Assembly (NCBI RefSeq): GCF_014596575.1 | Contig: NZ_NASZ01000010.1 | Location: 1 to 64,000 of the forward strand | DNA length: 64,000 nucleotides | Direction of reading: 5' to 3' | DNA from: Flavobacterium pokkalii | Lineage (GTDB): Bacteria > Bacteroidota > Bacteroidia > Flavobacteriales > Flavobacteriaceae | Shown here: piece by piece, positions 52,796 to 61,604 of the stretch | Numbering within the stretch: position 1 is the first letter of the stretch | How the letters are laid out: the number at the start of each line of letters is the position of its first letter | Made by a program: the position numbers and the translations under genes | The notes under the pieces: generated by a model | What the model was told of the DNA's origin: nothing | The model's database searches: none | Seen by the model: the letters and a program-made list of their open reading frames with translations, nothing else

Positions 52796-54373
52796 TTATT
52801 CGATAATAGCATTTTTATCTAAATCATTTCCTTTTTTCAAAACCTTGGTAACATTATTAAAAATATTATTTTTCAAATACACCGCTTTGGTTTTGGCACC
52901 ATCAGCTTCTAAGAAAACATCTGTTGCAAACATTGGAAAGTTGTTAGTTACAGCCATATTGGAAACATCTTTCAATTTAATCAATGGCGTATTGGCAATT
53001 GGTTTCATAGTTGCCACATTATCCAAAATCAAATTGTTTGAATTTTCAATTTTGAACGAAGCGCCAAGTGTTGTTGTAATTTTGGCATCATGAAACTCAA
53101 CATTATCCGTAGTATTCAAAGTAAATCCTTCTGTAGATTGGATATTAATATTAGAAAAGGAAATGTTTTGTACCGGCATTTCAGTAATTCCTAAAACTGT
53201 TCCTGCTTTCTTGACATCAGTACCGGTCACATTACTGATATGAATATTTCTGAAAATAGGAGTTCGCTCCGAAACAGGCTCTTCAACCGTGTTTTTATCA
53301 TAAAAAAGATTCATCATAAAAGCCTCTTCTTTGATGTTTTTCATCACTACATTATCTACGCGGATATCTTCAACCACACCTCCACGACCACGTGCTGATT
53401 TGATACGAATTCCTCTGTCGGTTCCGTCAAAAACACAGTTTGAAATCGTGATTTTTTTAATTCCCCCGGACATTTCGCTTCCAATAACCACACCGCCGTG
53501 ACCACTTAACATGGTACAATTAGTAATGGTAACATTCTCCGTAGGAACGCCATATTTACGACCGTCTTCATCACGACCGGATTTAATAGTAATACAATCA
53601 TCGCCTACGCTAATGTGACAATTTGAAATATGTACATTTTTGCAGGAAGAAGGATTGATTCCATCCGTATTAGGAGAATGCGGATTAAAAATAGTAATTC
53701 CGGTAACCGTTATATTATCGCAAAAAACAGGATTAATCGTCCAAAAAGGAGAATTTTGGAACGTAACCCCTTCGATTAAAATATTCTTACAGCTAATAGT
53801 TTGAAAAAAAGCCGGTCTGAAAAAATGCTTATCGATCGTTCTTTGGTAATAAGGTGAATAGACAATTCCTTTGTTTTGCTCTACCCACATGGTTTGATAT
53901 TTAGTTGGCGGAATTGGGCCTTTAGCCGTTTCAATTCGATACACTTCATTCCACCAGGCTTCTCCCTGACCGTCGATAACTCCTCTTCCTTTGATACTGA
54001 TATTCTCGGCATCTTTAGCATAAAATAAAGGAGAAAACGTTTTCATCATCAAACCTTCATAACGCATTTCTACATAAGGCAGATAATCGTCAAAATTATT
54101 TGAAAACTTTAAAAGCGCTCCGGCATCCAGATAAATTGTGATGTTACTTTTTAATTTTATCGGACCGGTTAAATAATTTCCAGCCGGAAAAAAAATTGTT
54201 CCTCCACCCTGTTTGGAAGCTTTATCGATTGATTTTTGAATGGCCTGCGTACACAAAATTCCTTTGTTGTTTCCGCCTTCATTCAAAATATTAATCCAAC
54301 CATCGTTCTTGGCATTCAAATGATTGAATCCAATAAGAAAACAAAGTAGCAGTATTATATTTTTAATTTTCAT
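52796..54373 (-). CDS. GH28 polygalacturonase-family enzyme
   Basis: 525 residues. The signal peptide ends HLNA. The right-handed beta-helix (about 30-430) contains all GH28 motifs: NTD (235-237), GDDC with Asp258/Asp259, GHGG with His292 and RIK (322-324). It hydrolyses alpha-1,4-linked galacturonic acid, either exo-acting on homogalacturonan ends or on the rhamnogalacturonan backbone. Tight spacing to both neighbours (33 bases to the GH140-like gene) shows operon membership. Confidence 0.95.
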   Translation of the reverse strand: MKIKNIILLLCFLIGFNHLNAKNDGWINILNEGGNNKGILCTQAIQKSIDKASKQGGGTIFFPAGNYLTGPIKLKSNITIYLDAGALLKFSNNFDDYLPYVEMRYEGLMMKTFSPLFYAKDAENISIKGRGVIDGQGEAWWNEVYRIETAKGPIPPTKYQTMWVEQNKGIVYSPYYQRTIDKHFFRPAFFQTISCKNILIEGVTFQNSPFWTINPVFCDNITVTGITIFNPHSPNTDGINPSSCKNVHISNCHISVGDDCITIKSGRDEDGRKYGVPTENVTITNCTMLSGHGGVVIGSEMSGGIKKITISNCVFDGTDRGIRIKSARGRGGVVEDIRVDNVVMKNIKEEAFMMNLFYDKNTVEEPVSERTPIFRNIHISNVTGTDVKKAGTVLGITEMPVQNISFSNINIQSTEGFTLNTTDNVEFHDAKITTTLGASFKIENSNNLILDNVATMKPIANTPLIKLKDVSNMAVTNNFPMFATDVFLEADGAKTKAVYLKNNIFNNVTKVLKKGNDLDKNAIIE

Positions 54374-54406
54374 AGTTATTATTTTAAGTCAAAGCAAATT
54401 CCAGAT

Positions 54407-55813
54407 TTATTTTTTTGATGTTAAAACTAAAACCCAATCATTTCCATCCATTTTTTCTCCCGGAGGATTAAATTCCTGAACTCCTTTGTTATTAAAAGTA
54501 CCAATTGTTTTTAGTTTGCCATTTCTCGGGTTATACCAAGAAGCTTTTACCTTATCTCCTTTTATTTTCCCCATATTCAACGACATTGTTTTGCCATTGT
54601 AAGTATAAATCAAGGCATAATCCTCACCTCTTGTAGCCGCCAGATAATCGTATTTTTCACCCTGATTGACCACCATAGAAGCATCGGGAATACGATTAAA
54701 ATAATTGAATTTTAAAATCAAATTTTTCACATACTGCATTTGTCCCGCTCCCGGATCGTTTAAAGCATCACTCCAAATGTCTTTGTTTCCGTAAGCTCCT
54801 TTCTTTTCACCTTTATGAAACATTTGCATTACCGCGTTATTTCCGTAAGTAAAACCGGCACCTCCAGCAAAAACAGACCAGTAAGCATATCTTCTTACAT
54901 CACTATCTTTCCATTTTGGTTGCAAAGTATCGTGTAAACCATGCGGAATTCCTTCATAAGATGGCTCTCCGTCTAATGTTGGTTTCGTTGGTTTCAAAGC
55001 ATAATCTCTCAATACAAATTTGTAATTGTCTTCTTTGAAAGCGCCTTCGGTACTATCCTGATCGTATCTTCGGTGACCGGATTGGAACATATTAAAATCC
55101 AACCACTTGGCATTGTGATAATTTTCAGAAGAATCCGTACGACCAAAAGGATGGAAAGTCACTAATTGGTCGGTATTATTTTTCAAAGTACTTCCAATAG
55201 CGTTCCAGATATCCATAAATTCATTTCCACGGGTATCGCCACCGTTCAGCCAAATCACATTGGTACGGTTTTTATATCTTTCGGCTAAGAATTTTGCATA
55301 TTTTTCCACATCAGCCTTAGTAACTTTGCTGTCTTTACTGCTCACATTAGTTCCCCAAACCGGAACCATAGCAACGTAAATTCCGTTTTTTTGCGCTACT
55401 TCTAAAGCATAATCCACATGATCCCAAAAATCATATTCTGCCGGATTTTTAAAATCATTTCCCGGAGTCGTTAATGGTTTTGAAACATCTCCGTTTTCTA
55501 AAGCATAATCGCCGTATACATTTTTTACGGTCAAAGTGTGTAAAACCATCACCTGAACCACATTGTATCCCTTTTTCTTTCTGTCCTGGAAATAGGTGTT
55601 TAATTCCTCACGACTTAATTTTCCGAAAGTCAGCCAACCCGTATCTCCCAACCAGAAAAATGGTTTGCCGTCTTCGGTTTGAAAATAATGCGGATTTTCT
55701 TTGGATACTTCTAATTTGAGTAAGGCTTTAGATTGCGAATTTCCTTTTGCCGTTACTAACAACAACAAAAAAGACATAAAAAAGGCAACTGAAAAATTTG
55801 ACTTTAGATTCAT
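54407..55813 (-). CDS. GH140-like apiosidase (DUF4038 family)
   Basis: 468 residues. A signal peptide (about 1-26, ending GNSQ) precedes a TIM barrel with the DUF4038 opening KPFFWLGDTGWLTFGKLSRE and a C-terminal beta domain (about 385-468). Candidate catalytic acids are Asp193 in WLNGGDTRG and Glu283 in LDGEPSYEG, close to the positions of the pair known in the founding GH140 enzyme BT1012. GH140 removes apiose from RG-II side chains; related DUF4038 proteins may cleave other pentosides. It is 18 bases from its upstream neighbour, in the core of the PUL. Confidence 0.82.
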   Translation of the reverse strand: MNLKSNFSVAFFMSFLLLLVTAKGNSQSKALLKLEVSKENPHYFQTEDGKPFFWLGDTGWLTFGKLSREELNTYFQDRKKKGYNVVQVMVLHTLTVKNVYGDYALENGDVSKPLTTPGNDFKNPAEYDFWDHVDYALEVAQKNGIYVAMVPVWGTNVSSKDSKVTKADVEKYAKFLAERYKNRTNVIWLNGGDTRGNEFMDIWNAIGSTLKNNTDQLVTFHPFGRTDSSENYHNAKWLDFNMFQSGHRRYDQDSTEGAFKEDNYKFVLRDYALKPTKPTLDGEPSYEGIPHGLHDTLQPKWKDSDVRRYAYWSVFAGGAGFTYGNNAVMQMFHKGEKKGAYGNKDIWSDALNDPGAGQMQYVKNLILKFNYFNRIPDASMVVNQGEKYDYLAATRGEDYALIYTYNGKTMSLNMGKIKGDKVKASWYNPRNGKLKTIGTFNNKGVQEFNPPGEKMDGNDWVLVLTSKK

Positions 55814-55831
55814 GCTTAATAGATTTAATTT

Positions 55832-58800
55832 TTATTTTTTTACAACAAATAATACTTTTTCCTTGCTATCCTGAGCGGCAAACAATACCGACTTTCCACC
55901 CTGAACGGCTTCTTTTTTAACAATTTCTCCCGTTTGTGCATTGATGGCGTAAACCTCAAAAACACCTTTAAAAGAACTTAAATCAAGAGAAAGATCCTGA
56001 TTTTTATTAAAATAAAAAAGATAACTCTTTCCTTTGTTTTCCAATTTCCAAACCGCATCAGTATAGCTGTTTTCGGAAACCAGTTTCATATCAGCAACCG
56101 ATTGGTAAAATTCAGGTAAAGCAATTTTAGGAAGTGCCGGCAAAGAAGCACCCCCCATTAAAGCAGCCCAACCAAAACGTGGCGATCCGTCCGTAGAATA
56201 CAAAACTACTTTTTCCGGATATTTTTCGCGGTATTCTCTAACGGCGCGATACACCTGCTCATCGGTTTCTTTACCCACTTTCATTTGGCGGGCGTGTTGT
56301 CTCGGAGCTAAATTTTTTCCGCCTTCCGGAGCATAAGCCGTTCCGTCGTCTTTGTAATACCAATAACGAATATCAATCGCATCAACGGTTTTAGCTCGAT
56401 TAGCATCATTCAAAATGGCGTCCTGCACATCTTTCGTCGCACTTAAACCGATAATTTCTTTTTTACCCGTTTCGTCTTTCCATTTTTGAACTTCATCAAT
56501 CCAAAACTGCATAAAATGTAAAGGTCCGGTATATTCGGCGCTGGTTAGCTGAATAACATTAGAATTATTTTCAAAATTTTCTAAACTTTTACGAATGAAA
56601 CCCTGGTGCAATTTTCTTCTCACCGGATTGCTAACATCATAAAATTGTTCCGCCATAAAAATACGTTTGTCACCCGCATAAGGAGGTGGCTCCGGAAATC
56701 CGGTTTGGTTCACATTATTAGCCGAACGCCAAGGCGAACTCGACCAGTGTGCTCCCGCTTCGATAATATTATGCTGAAAATATTGCTGATTCACCAACAA
56801 TTGTCCATTGGCTTCGGCCAAATTTGCAAAACGAGCCAAACGATCCCAATACCAGGTATTGAATTTAGTCAAATCGTATTTACTCAACTGATCCCAGGCC
56901 AGGCCTTCACCCGAACGGGCAAAAGGCTGCTCATAAAACGGAGGCCAAACATCCGGATCAAAACGACGTACACGCTCATGATCATCCATACGACGCTCAT
57001 ACCATAATCCGTAGTTATGTTCTACTGCAATCATGTTTTTCGTTCCTAAATAAGAAACGACTTCGTTGATATTATCGGTCAAACCGGTACCTCTTCTGCC
57101 CGGAACAAATCTTGTAATATCAGGAACGGCTTTAGCCAAATCACTGTCTCTCAAACTTCCTCTCCACCAGGGAACGCTCAGTCTGTTTCCGGCAATTAAT
57201 TTGCCATCAAAAGTCAGCCAGCCATTTTTAGCCATTACTTTAATCGAATTGGAAGTCGTATTTTGAGCTTCAATTTTTAAATCATTGGCGTTTTTAAGTC
57301 CTTTTGTATTGCTGTTTATCGGATTTTGTTTGGATACTTCCGCAATCCATTCCGGCAAACTTTCCGTTAGGTTCAAGGCTGTTTTAGTTAACTCCTGAGC
57401 GACTTCAACTGTCGGACTCGAAGAAGGCTCAGAACCTAAATCGAAAACAAAAGGATTCATTGGCAATTTGCCTAATCTGTTTTCCAATTGCGCATAAAAC
57501 AAACTTCTTGGCGCAATATGATTGTTAACATCTTTCCAATGTCCGTTACCGCCCATGATACCGCCCCAAACTCCAAAAGCCCAGTTTTGAGCTGTTGGCG
57601 GACTATAACAATCTATTTTAGAAGCCGAAGTTTCCCAAATCACACTGTTAGCGGCAGTCCATCCGGCACCGCGACCGTTTTGTTCGCGATTGTTATAACT
57701 TAAGGCATGACCGTCAACATAAGAAACGTCAAATAAAACTCCGGTTGCCCAGCTCCCTATGGCGCCACTATTGTTAAAAGGCAAATGCGATTCACATTGG
57801 ATAAAAACATTTGGTCCCGTAGTTCCAAAACCGCCCACGGCAAAGTCGTGATAACCATATTCCGAATAACATCTTTGAAACAGCGTTTGTTGCCCTTCGG
57901 TATAAAAAGTATGACGTCTAAATCCTCCTATTTCCGAAACTGGCTCTGTAGCCATACAATCTTCAACCGTAATTTGTTGGGAAGACTTTAAAACGGAAAC
58001 TGCTCCTCCGGCAAAATGTTTAAAATTAAGCTGCTTTACCCAGGCATTACGGGTATTTTCGATACTGATAGCCTGCCATCTGTGTTCCTCATCTTTTGGA
58101 TTAGCGGCATTGAAAGTAGATTTCATCAACATATTTTCAATCCCAATATTCTCGATTCGGCCAGACCAGCTGTAAACGTTTACTTTAGCCTCACCAAAAT
58201 TAGCATCCAAAGTCATTGTCAAAGGTGCGTTCAGGCTAACCACATTCCCATTAACGGCAGTAACGACACGATTCCAACTAATATCCCAATCCTTTTTTTT
58301 CCAACTTATCCATCCGGTTTCGGCACCAAAATCGTCCATTTTTAATTCCTTAATCCAGTTATCGGCAAGTGGTTGTGTAATAATTATTTCGTCAGCAGGC
58401 TTTAATTTAGCTGCATTTTTTAGTTGGATTTTTTGTGTACCAAGAGGTGTATAAGCAGCATTCAATTCGAAACTTTCACCGATTTTTTTATCATCCGTTC
58501 CTAAAACCCGAATTACCGATTCTCTCTTGATTCCCGTTCCTAAAAGTACTGTTCCGTTTTCAGAATTCCCGCTTCCGCGCAAAACTACTCCGGAAGTACG
58601 AATGTATAAAGTTCCGCTAACGTTAAAAGTTCCCTTATCTAAAAGAACCGCTCCTCTAAAACCGGATTTATTTGCTTTTAGATTACTCACATAATCAATA
58701 GCTGCCTGGATTTTTTGAGTAGCATCGCCTTTTTGTACAGGAACAAAGATTTTATTGTCCACATTCGGAATTGCCTTTTCTGAAGCCTGATAACCGGCAT

Positions 58801-58984
58801 AAGAAAAATCAGGAATCTGATTTCCTAAGGCGTCCGAAGTTTGAGAAATTTTTCCTTTAGCAATGACTATATCAGGATATTTTTCCTGCGAAGTAGCTTT
58901 ATTTACAAAAAAAAATAAAGCCAAACTGCAAAGTAGCAGTTTGTCTTTATTTATTGTAATGATATTTTTAAATATAGAATTCAT
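55832..58984 (-). CDS. Two-module secreted protein: beta-helix plus TIM-barrel (DUF4955/DUF6298-like)
   Basis: 1050 residues with a signal peptide (about 1-33, ending KATSQ). Residues of about 60-510 form a parallel beta-helix (RGAVLLDKGTFNVSGTLYI, VLRGSGNSENGT, NAWVKQLNFKHFAGGAVSV) like pectin lyases and GH28. Residues of about 560-960 resemble a TIM-barrel glycosidase (ISWDR-like GWLTFDGKLIAG, YLGTKNMIAVEHNYGLWYE, IIGLSATKDVQDAI, YREKYPEKVVLYSTD). A small beta tail follows. The in-frame start 50 codons earlier overlaps the PL1 gene and lacks a signal, so 58984 is used. Both modules could be catalytic on a pectin backbone and side chain; no activity is assigned. Confidence 0.7.
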   Translation of the reverse strand: MNSIFKNIITINKDKLLLCSLALFFFVNKATSQEKYPDIVIAKGKISQTSDALGNQIPDFSYAGYQASEKAIPNVDNKIFVPVQKGDATQKIQAAIDYVSNLKANKSGFRGAVLLDKGTFNVSGTLYIRTSGVVLRGSGNSENGTVLLGTGIKRESVIRVLGTDDKKIGESFELNAAYTPLGTQKIQLKNAAKLKPADEIIITQPLADNWIKELKMDDFGAETGWISWKKKDWDISWNRVVTAVNGNVVSLNAPLTMTLDANFGEAKVNVYSWSGRIENIGIENMLMKSTFNAANPKDEEHRWQAISIENTRNAWVKQLNFKHFAGGAVSVLKSSQQITVEDCMATEPVSEIGGFRRHTFYTEGQQTLFQRCYSEYGYHDFAVGGFGTTGPNVFIQCESHLPFNNSGAIGSWATGVLFDVSYVDGHALSYNNREQNGRGAGWTAANSVIWETSASKIDCYSPPTAQNWAFGVWGGIMGGNGHWKDVNNHIAPRSLFYAQLENRLGKLPMNPFVFDLGSEPSSSPTVEVAQELTKTALNLTESLPEWIAEVSKQNPINSNTKGLKNANDLKIEAQNTTSNSIKVMAKNGWLTFDGKLIAGNRLSVPWWRGSLRDSDLAKAVPDITRFVPGRRGTGLTDNINEVVSYLGTKNMIAVEHNYGLWYERRMDDHERVRRFDPDVWPPFYEQPFARSGEGLAWDQLSKYDLTKFNTWYWDRLARFANLAEANGQLLVNQQYFQHNIIEAGAHWSSSPWRSANNVNQTGFPEPPPYAGDKRIFMAEQFYDVSNPVRRKLHQGFIRKSLENFENNSNVIQLTSAEYTGPLHFMQFWIDEVQKWKDETGKKEIIGLSATKDVQDAILNDANRAKTVDAIDIRYWYYKDDGTAYAPEGGKNLAPRQHARQMKVGKETDEQVYRAVREYREKYPEKVVLYSTDGSPRFGWAALMGGASLPALPKIALPEFYQSVADMKLVSENSYTDAVWKLENKGKSYLFYFNKNQDLSLDLSSFKGVFEVYAINAQTGEIVKKEAVQGGKSVLFAAQDSKEKVLFVVKK

Positions 58985-59018
58985 TATAGAATGAAGTTTA
59001 CAATTAAGAAGCCTAAAG

Positions 59019-60704
59019 TTATTGCAATAAGGCTTTAGATAAAGTATCCGTATTATTATCAGGATTCGTCCAATCTGTTTTTGTAGTTGGGTCGATTCCG
59101 TTAAAATATTTTTCAATATTGGTATAACCATCACCGTTCATATCGCCGTTTGCATCAGAAGCATCCTTAGGGTTCAAACCGTATTTTTTCTCCCAGGCAT
59201 CCGGAATCCCGTCATTATCTGAATCTTTATAAGCTTTTCCTTTGTATTTCGGATAACCACCTACCTGATCAGGATGAGTGATAATTCCTTTTTTATAAGA
59301 ATCAGCAGGCAATCTTCTTTTGATAAATTCTTTGCCAATCGTGTTTTCCAAACCGTCTTTTACATCGATTTGACCGGTACGAACCTGCTTGATGATTCTT
59401 TCATCCACTGCATCTCTTTTTGGCAAAGTAGCCCCTACATTATTCAAAACAAATTCGTAAGCTTCCTGAGCACTCATCACCGTAATTTTTGGCATCGGGA
59501 AGGCTTTATCCTGCCTGATGTAAGCTAATTTCTCTTTGGCTTGTTCAAAACTAAGATTTTCCAATTGTACTCCGCCATTCCAGTTGTCTTTTGTTACTTC
59601 CGGAACACCGTCAATATAGTTTCCGTTTACGTAAGCACGTCCAAAAGTTTTGGGAACCATGTAACCTGATTCCGGTTTTAAGATTCGGTAACGAATAGGC
59701 TCATCTTTTGGCGTAATTGGTCCCGGTTTAAAATAATTATTGATAATATTAAACATCGAACGGTAATCACCACCATCCAAAGAACGGTTCCACCAGTTGA
59801 ATACTACATTGTTTACGAAGTTAAAATCGCCATACATCCCGATAGAGCAGTTTCTGGAAATATTATCCGCCCAAAGGTTACGCATAAAGGTACTGTTCAA
59901 TCCTCCGATAGTACTTCCAAAAGCGTGGTTGTAAGTATCTAAACCTTCCGAAGAAATCGTGTTTTGAATAGTAATATTAACAGCAGGTAATTTTTCTAAT
60001 TTAGACTTCTCGTTCGCTTGAAACTGGTGGCGGTACAATGAAATATTTTCGTCCAATCCCCAACTTGCCGAACAGTGATCGATAATTACATTTCCAATTA
60101 CATTTCCTCCTAGCGCATCATCTCTGCGGGTAACTTCGGTAGCACCTCTTCTAAAACGCATATGGCGGATAATCACATCGTGCGTATCGATTTCCAAAGT
60201 TTCTCCGGCAATACAAATTCCGTCGCCAGGAGCCGTTTGCCCGGCAATCGTAACATAAGGCGCACGCATACTAATGCGCTTTTTTAATTGAATAATTCCC
60301 GAAACATTAAACACAATAATTCTCGCTCCCACTGCTTCACAGGCTTCTCTGAAAGTACCCGGTCCGCTATCAGCCAAACTATTAACTACGAATATTTTTC
60401 CGCCTCTTCCTCCGGGAGTATAAGCACCACCACCTTCGGCTCCCGGGAAAGCAGGAATACTAGCCGGAACAAAGTCTTTTGGATAAGCTGCCCAAGGCAA
60501 ATACGGACGCCCTTGCAGTGCCTCCTTTTTAATAGTTGCTTCATTATCGGCCCAAATTTTAGCCAATCGTACTTCTTCCTGAGCCAAGTCGGCATCCGTC
60601 TTTTCCTGAAGTGCCGGTGGAATATCCGGATATTGTGCGCGCATCACTGAAGAGCTAAGTATTACAATACCTAATCCTAACAGCTGCTTTATATGGTTTT
60701 TCAT
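59019..60704 (-). CDS. PL1 pectate lyase with C-terminal calcium-binding repeat
   Basis: 561 residues with a signal peptide ending VMRAQ. The catalytic beta-helix (about 80-420) shows IPAFPGAEGGGAYTPGGRGG, PYVTIAGQTAPGDGI, DVIIRHMRFRRG and VIIDHCSASWGLDEN, the Bacteroidota PL1 signature. The tail (about 480-545) is DSDNDGIPDAWEKKYGLNP followed by DANGDMNGDGYTNIEKY, a thrombospondin-3/dockerin-like Ca-binding unit. It cleaves polygalacturonate by beta-elimination with calcium. The start at 60704 is chosen because the longer frame (60791) has a non-signal leader. It is a paralogue of the gene at 61605. Confidence 0.93.
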   Translation of the reverse strand: MKNHIKQLLGLGIVILSSSVMRAQYPDIPPALQEKTDADLAQEEVRLAKIWADNEATIKKEALQGRPYLPWAAYPKDFVPASIPAFPGAEGGGAYTPGGRGGKIFVVNSLADSGPGTFREACEAVGARIIVFNVSGIIQLKKRISMRAPYVTIAGQTAPGDGICIAGETLEIDTHDVIIRHMRFRRGATEVTRRDDALGGNVIGNVIIDHCSASWGLDENISLYRHQFQANEKSKLEKLPAVNITIQNTISSEGLDTYNHAFGSTIGGLNSTFMRNLWADNISRNCSIGMYGDFNFVNNVVFNWWNRSLDGGDYRSMFNIINNYFKPGPITPKDEPIRYRILKPESGYMVPKTFGRAYVNGNYIDGVPEVTKDNWNGGVQLENLSFEQAKEKLAYIRQDKAFPMPKITVMSAQEAYEFVLNNVGATLPKRDAVDERIIKQVRTGQIDVKDGLENTIGKEFIKRRLPADSYKKGIITHPDQVGGYPKYKGKAYKDSDNDGIPDAWEKKYGLNPKDASDANGDMNGDGYTNIEKYFNGIDPTTKTDWTNPDNNTDTLSKALLQ

Positions 60705-60764
60705 TTTTTGAGGTTTTTTAGAATGAATTAATAATTTGTTACCTTGGATAAAAAGAGTCTTTGA

Positions 60765-60829
60765 TATCCCGAAGTTTAAGGACAGTCTCAAAATAAAAAG
60801 GACATAAAAATGATACTATACTCGGGATA
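60765..60829. promoter_or_regulatory. Inverted repeat in the gap before the first PL1 gene
   Basis: TATCCCGA (60765-60772) and TCGGGATA (60822-60829) are perfect 8-base arms 49 bases apart. They could form a leader structure between the DUF3826 and PL1 genes. Confidence 0.4.
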
Positions 60830-60835
60830 AGCGTA

Positions 60836-61513
60836 TTATTTTTTCTTATTTTTTTCTCTTTCTTCCAGTCTTTTATGCCAGTCAGCACTTTCTTTATTCA
60901 AATCGTATCCTTGTTTTGAAAGATAGTTGTTGATTCTTCCTTTGTATTTTCCAAACCAAGCATGTTTTTCTTTTGAAGAACCTCCATCCATCGCATGTTC
61001 TCTGGCTTCAACAAGCGCATCGTAAATATATTTTTTTTGAGCCTCTGTTAAATTAGGCAACATATCATTGTATCCTAAAACAGTAATAGGCAATACTCCG
61101 TAAGTCATACCGTCCTTAACCTGAACAATCTGACTATTCGTTAACTTTTTACTTAGTTTTTTCAAGTAAGATTTATGTAAAGAAAGAATTTCTTTGTCAG
61201 CCGAATTTTTAATTTTTTCAATTGACTTTTGTTGTTTTTCTTTATCAGTAACTGATTTTTTAACGGCATCAATTTTCGCATCGCGTCCATCCTGAATTTT
61301 ATTTAAAGAACGGTATTGCTCTGCAATAATATCTCTAACGGCTAATTGATCTGCCGGAGAATTTAATTTTAAATCATCCACGATTTTCTGCGCTCTCTCG
61401 TTGGTTACTTTTACGTATTCCGGATCAACCTTAGATTGTGCTACAACGTTTGAACAGATAGCAAGAAATAAAACCGCTACCAGATTCTTTTGAAACATTT
61501 TCATCATTTTCAT
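60836..61513 (-). CDS. DUF3826 secreted protein
   Basis: 225 residues with a signal peptide ending NVVAQ. The mature part is helical and highly charged. The C-terminal core carries the DUF3826 signature: VKDGMTYGVLPITVLGYNDM, then LPNLTEAQKKYIYDALVEAR, EHAMDGGSSKEKHAWFGKYK and GRINNYLSKQGYDL. DUF3826 genes are regular companions of pectate lyases in Bacteroidota pectin loci, and here it lies between two PL1 genes. Its function is unknown; a periplasmic helper or binding role is possible. Several Met codons cluster at the start; the first (61513) is listed. Confidence 0.88.
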   Translation of the reverse strand: MKMMKMFQKNLVAVLFLAICSNVVAQSKVDPEYVKVTNERAQKIVDDLKLNSPADQLAVRDIIAEQYRSLNKIQDGRDAKIDAVKKSVTDKEKQQKSIEKIKNSADKEILSLHKSYLKKLSKKLTNSQIVQVKDGMTYGVLPITVLGYNDMLPNLTEAQKKYIYDALVEAREHAMDGGSSKEKHAWFGKYKGRINNYLSKQGYDLNKESADWHKRLEEREKNKKK

Positions 61514-61551
61514 TATTATCTTTTTTAAAACTTAATATTTATAAAGCAAAA

Positions 61552-61584
61552 TTCTTGCTTCATCCGTTATAGACGAAGCAAGAA
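61552..61584 (-). terminator. Hairpin between PL1 and DUF3826 genes (possible attenuator)
   Basis: TTCTTGCTTC and GAAGCAAGAA form a perfect 10-bp stem around a 13-base loop; on the minus strand a short TTTT tract follows. Confidence 0.6.
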
Positions 61585-61604
61585 GTGTGCCATTTACAAT
61601 TAAA

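Noticed and set aside
58985..59134. Extended N terminus of the 1050-aa protein
   Set aside because: It overlaps the end of the PL1 gene and has no signal peptide, while the ATG at 58984 starts a clear one.
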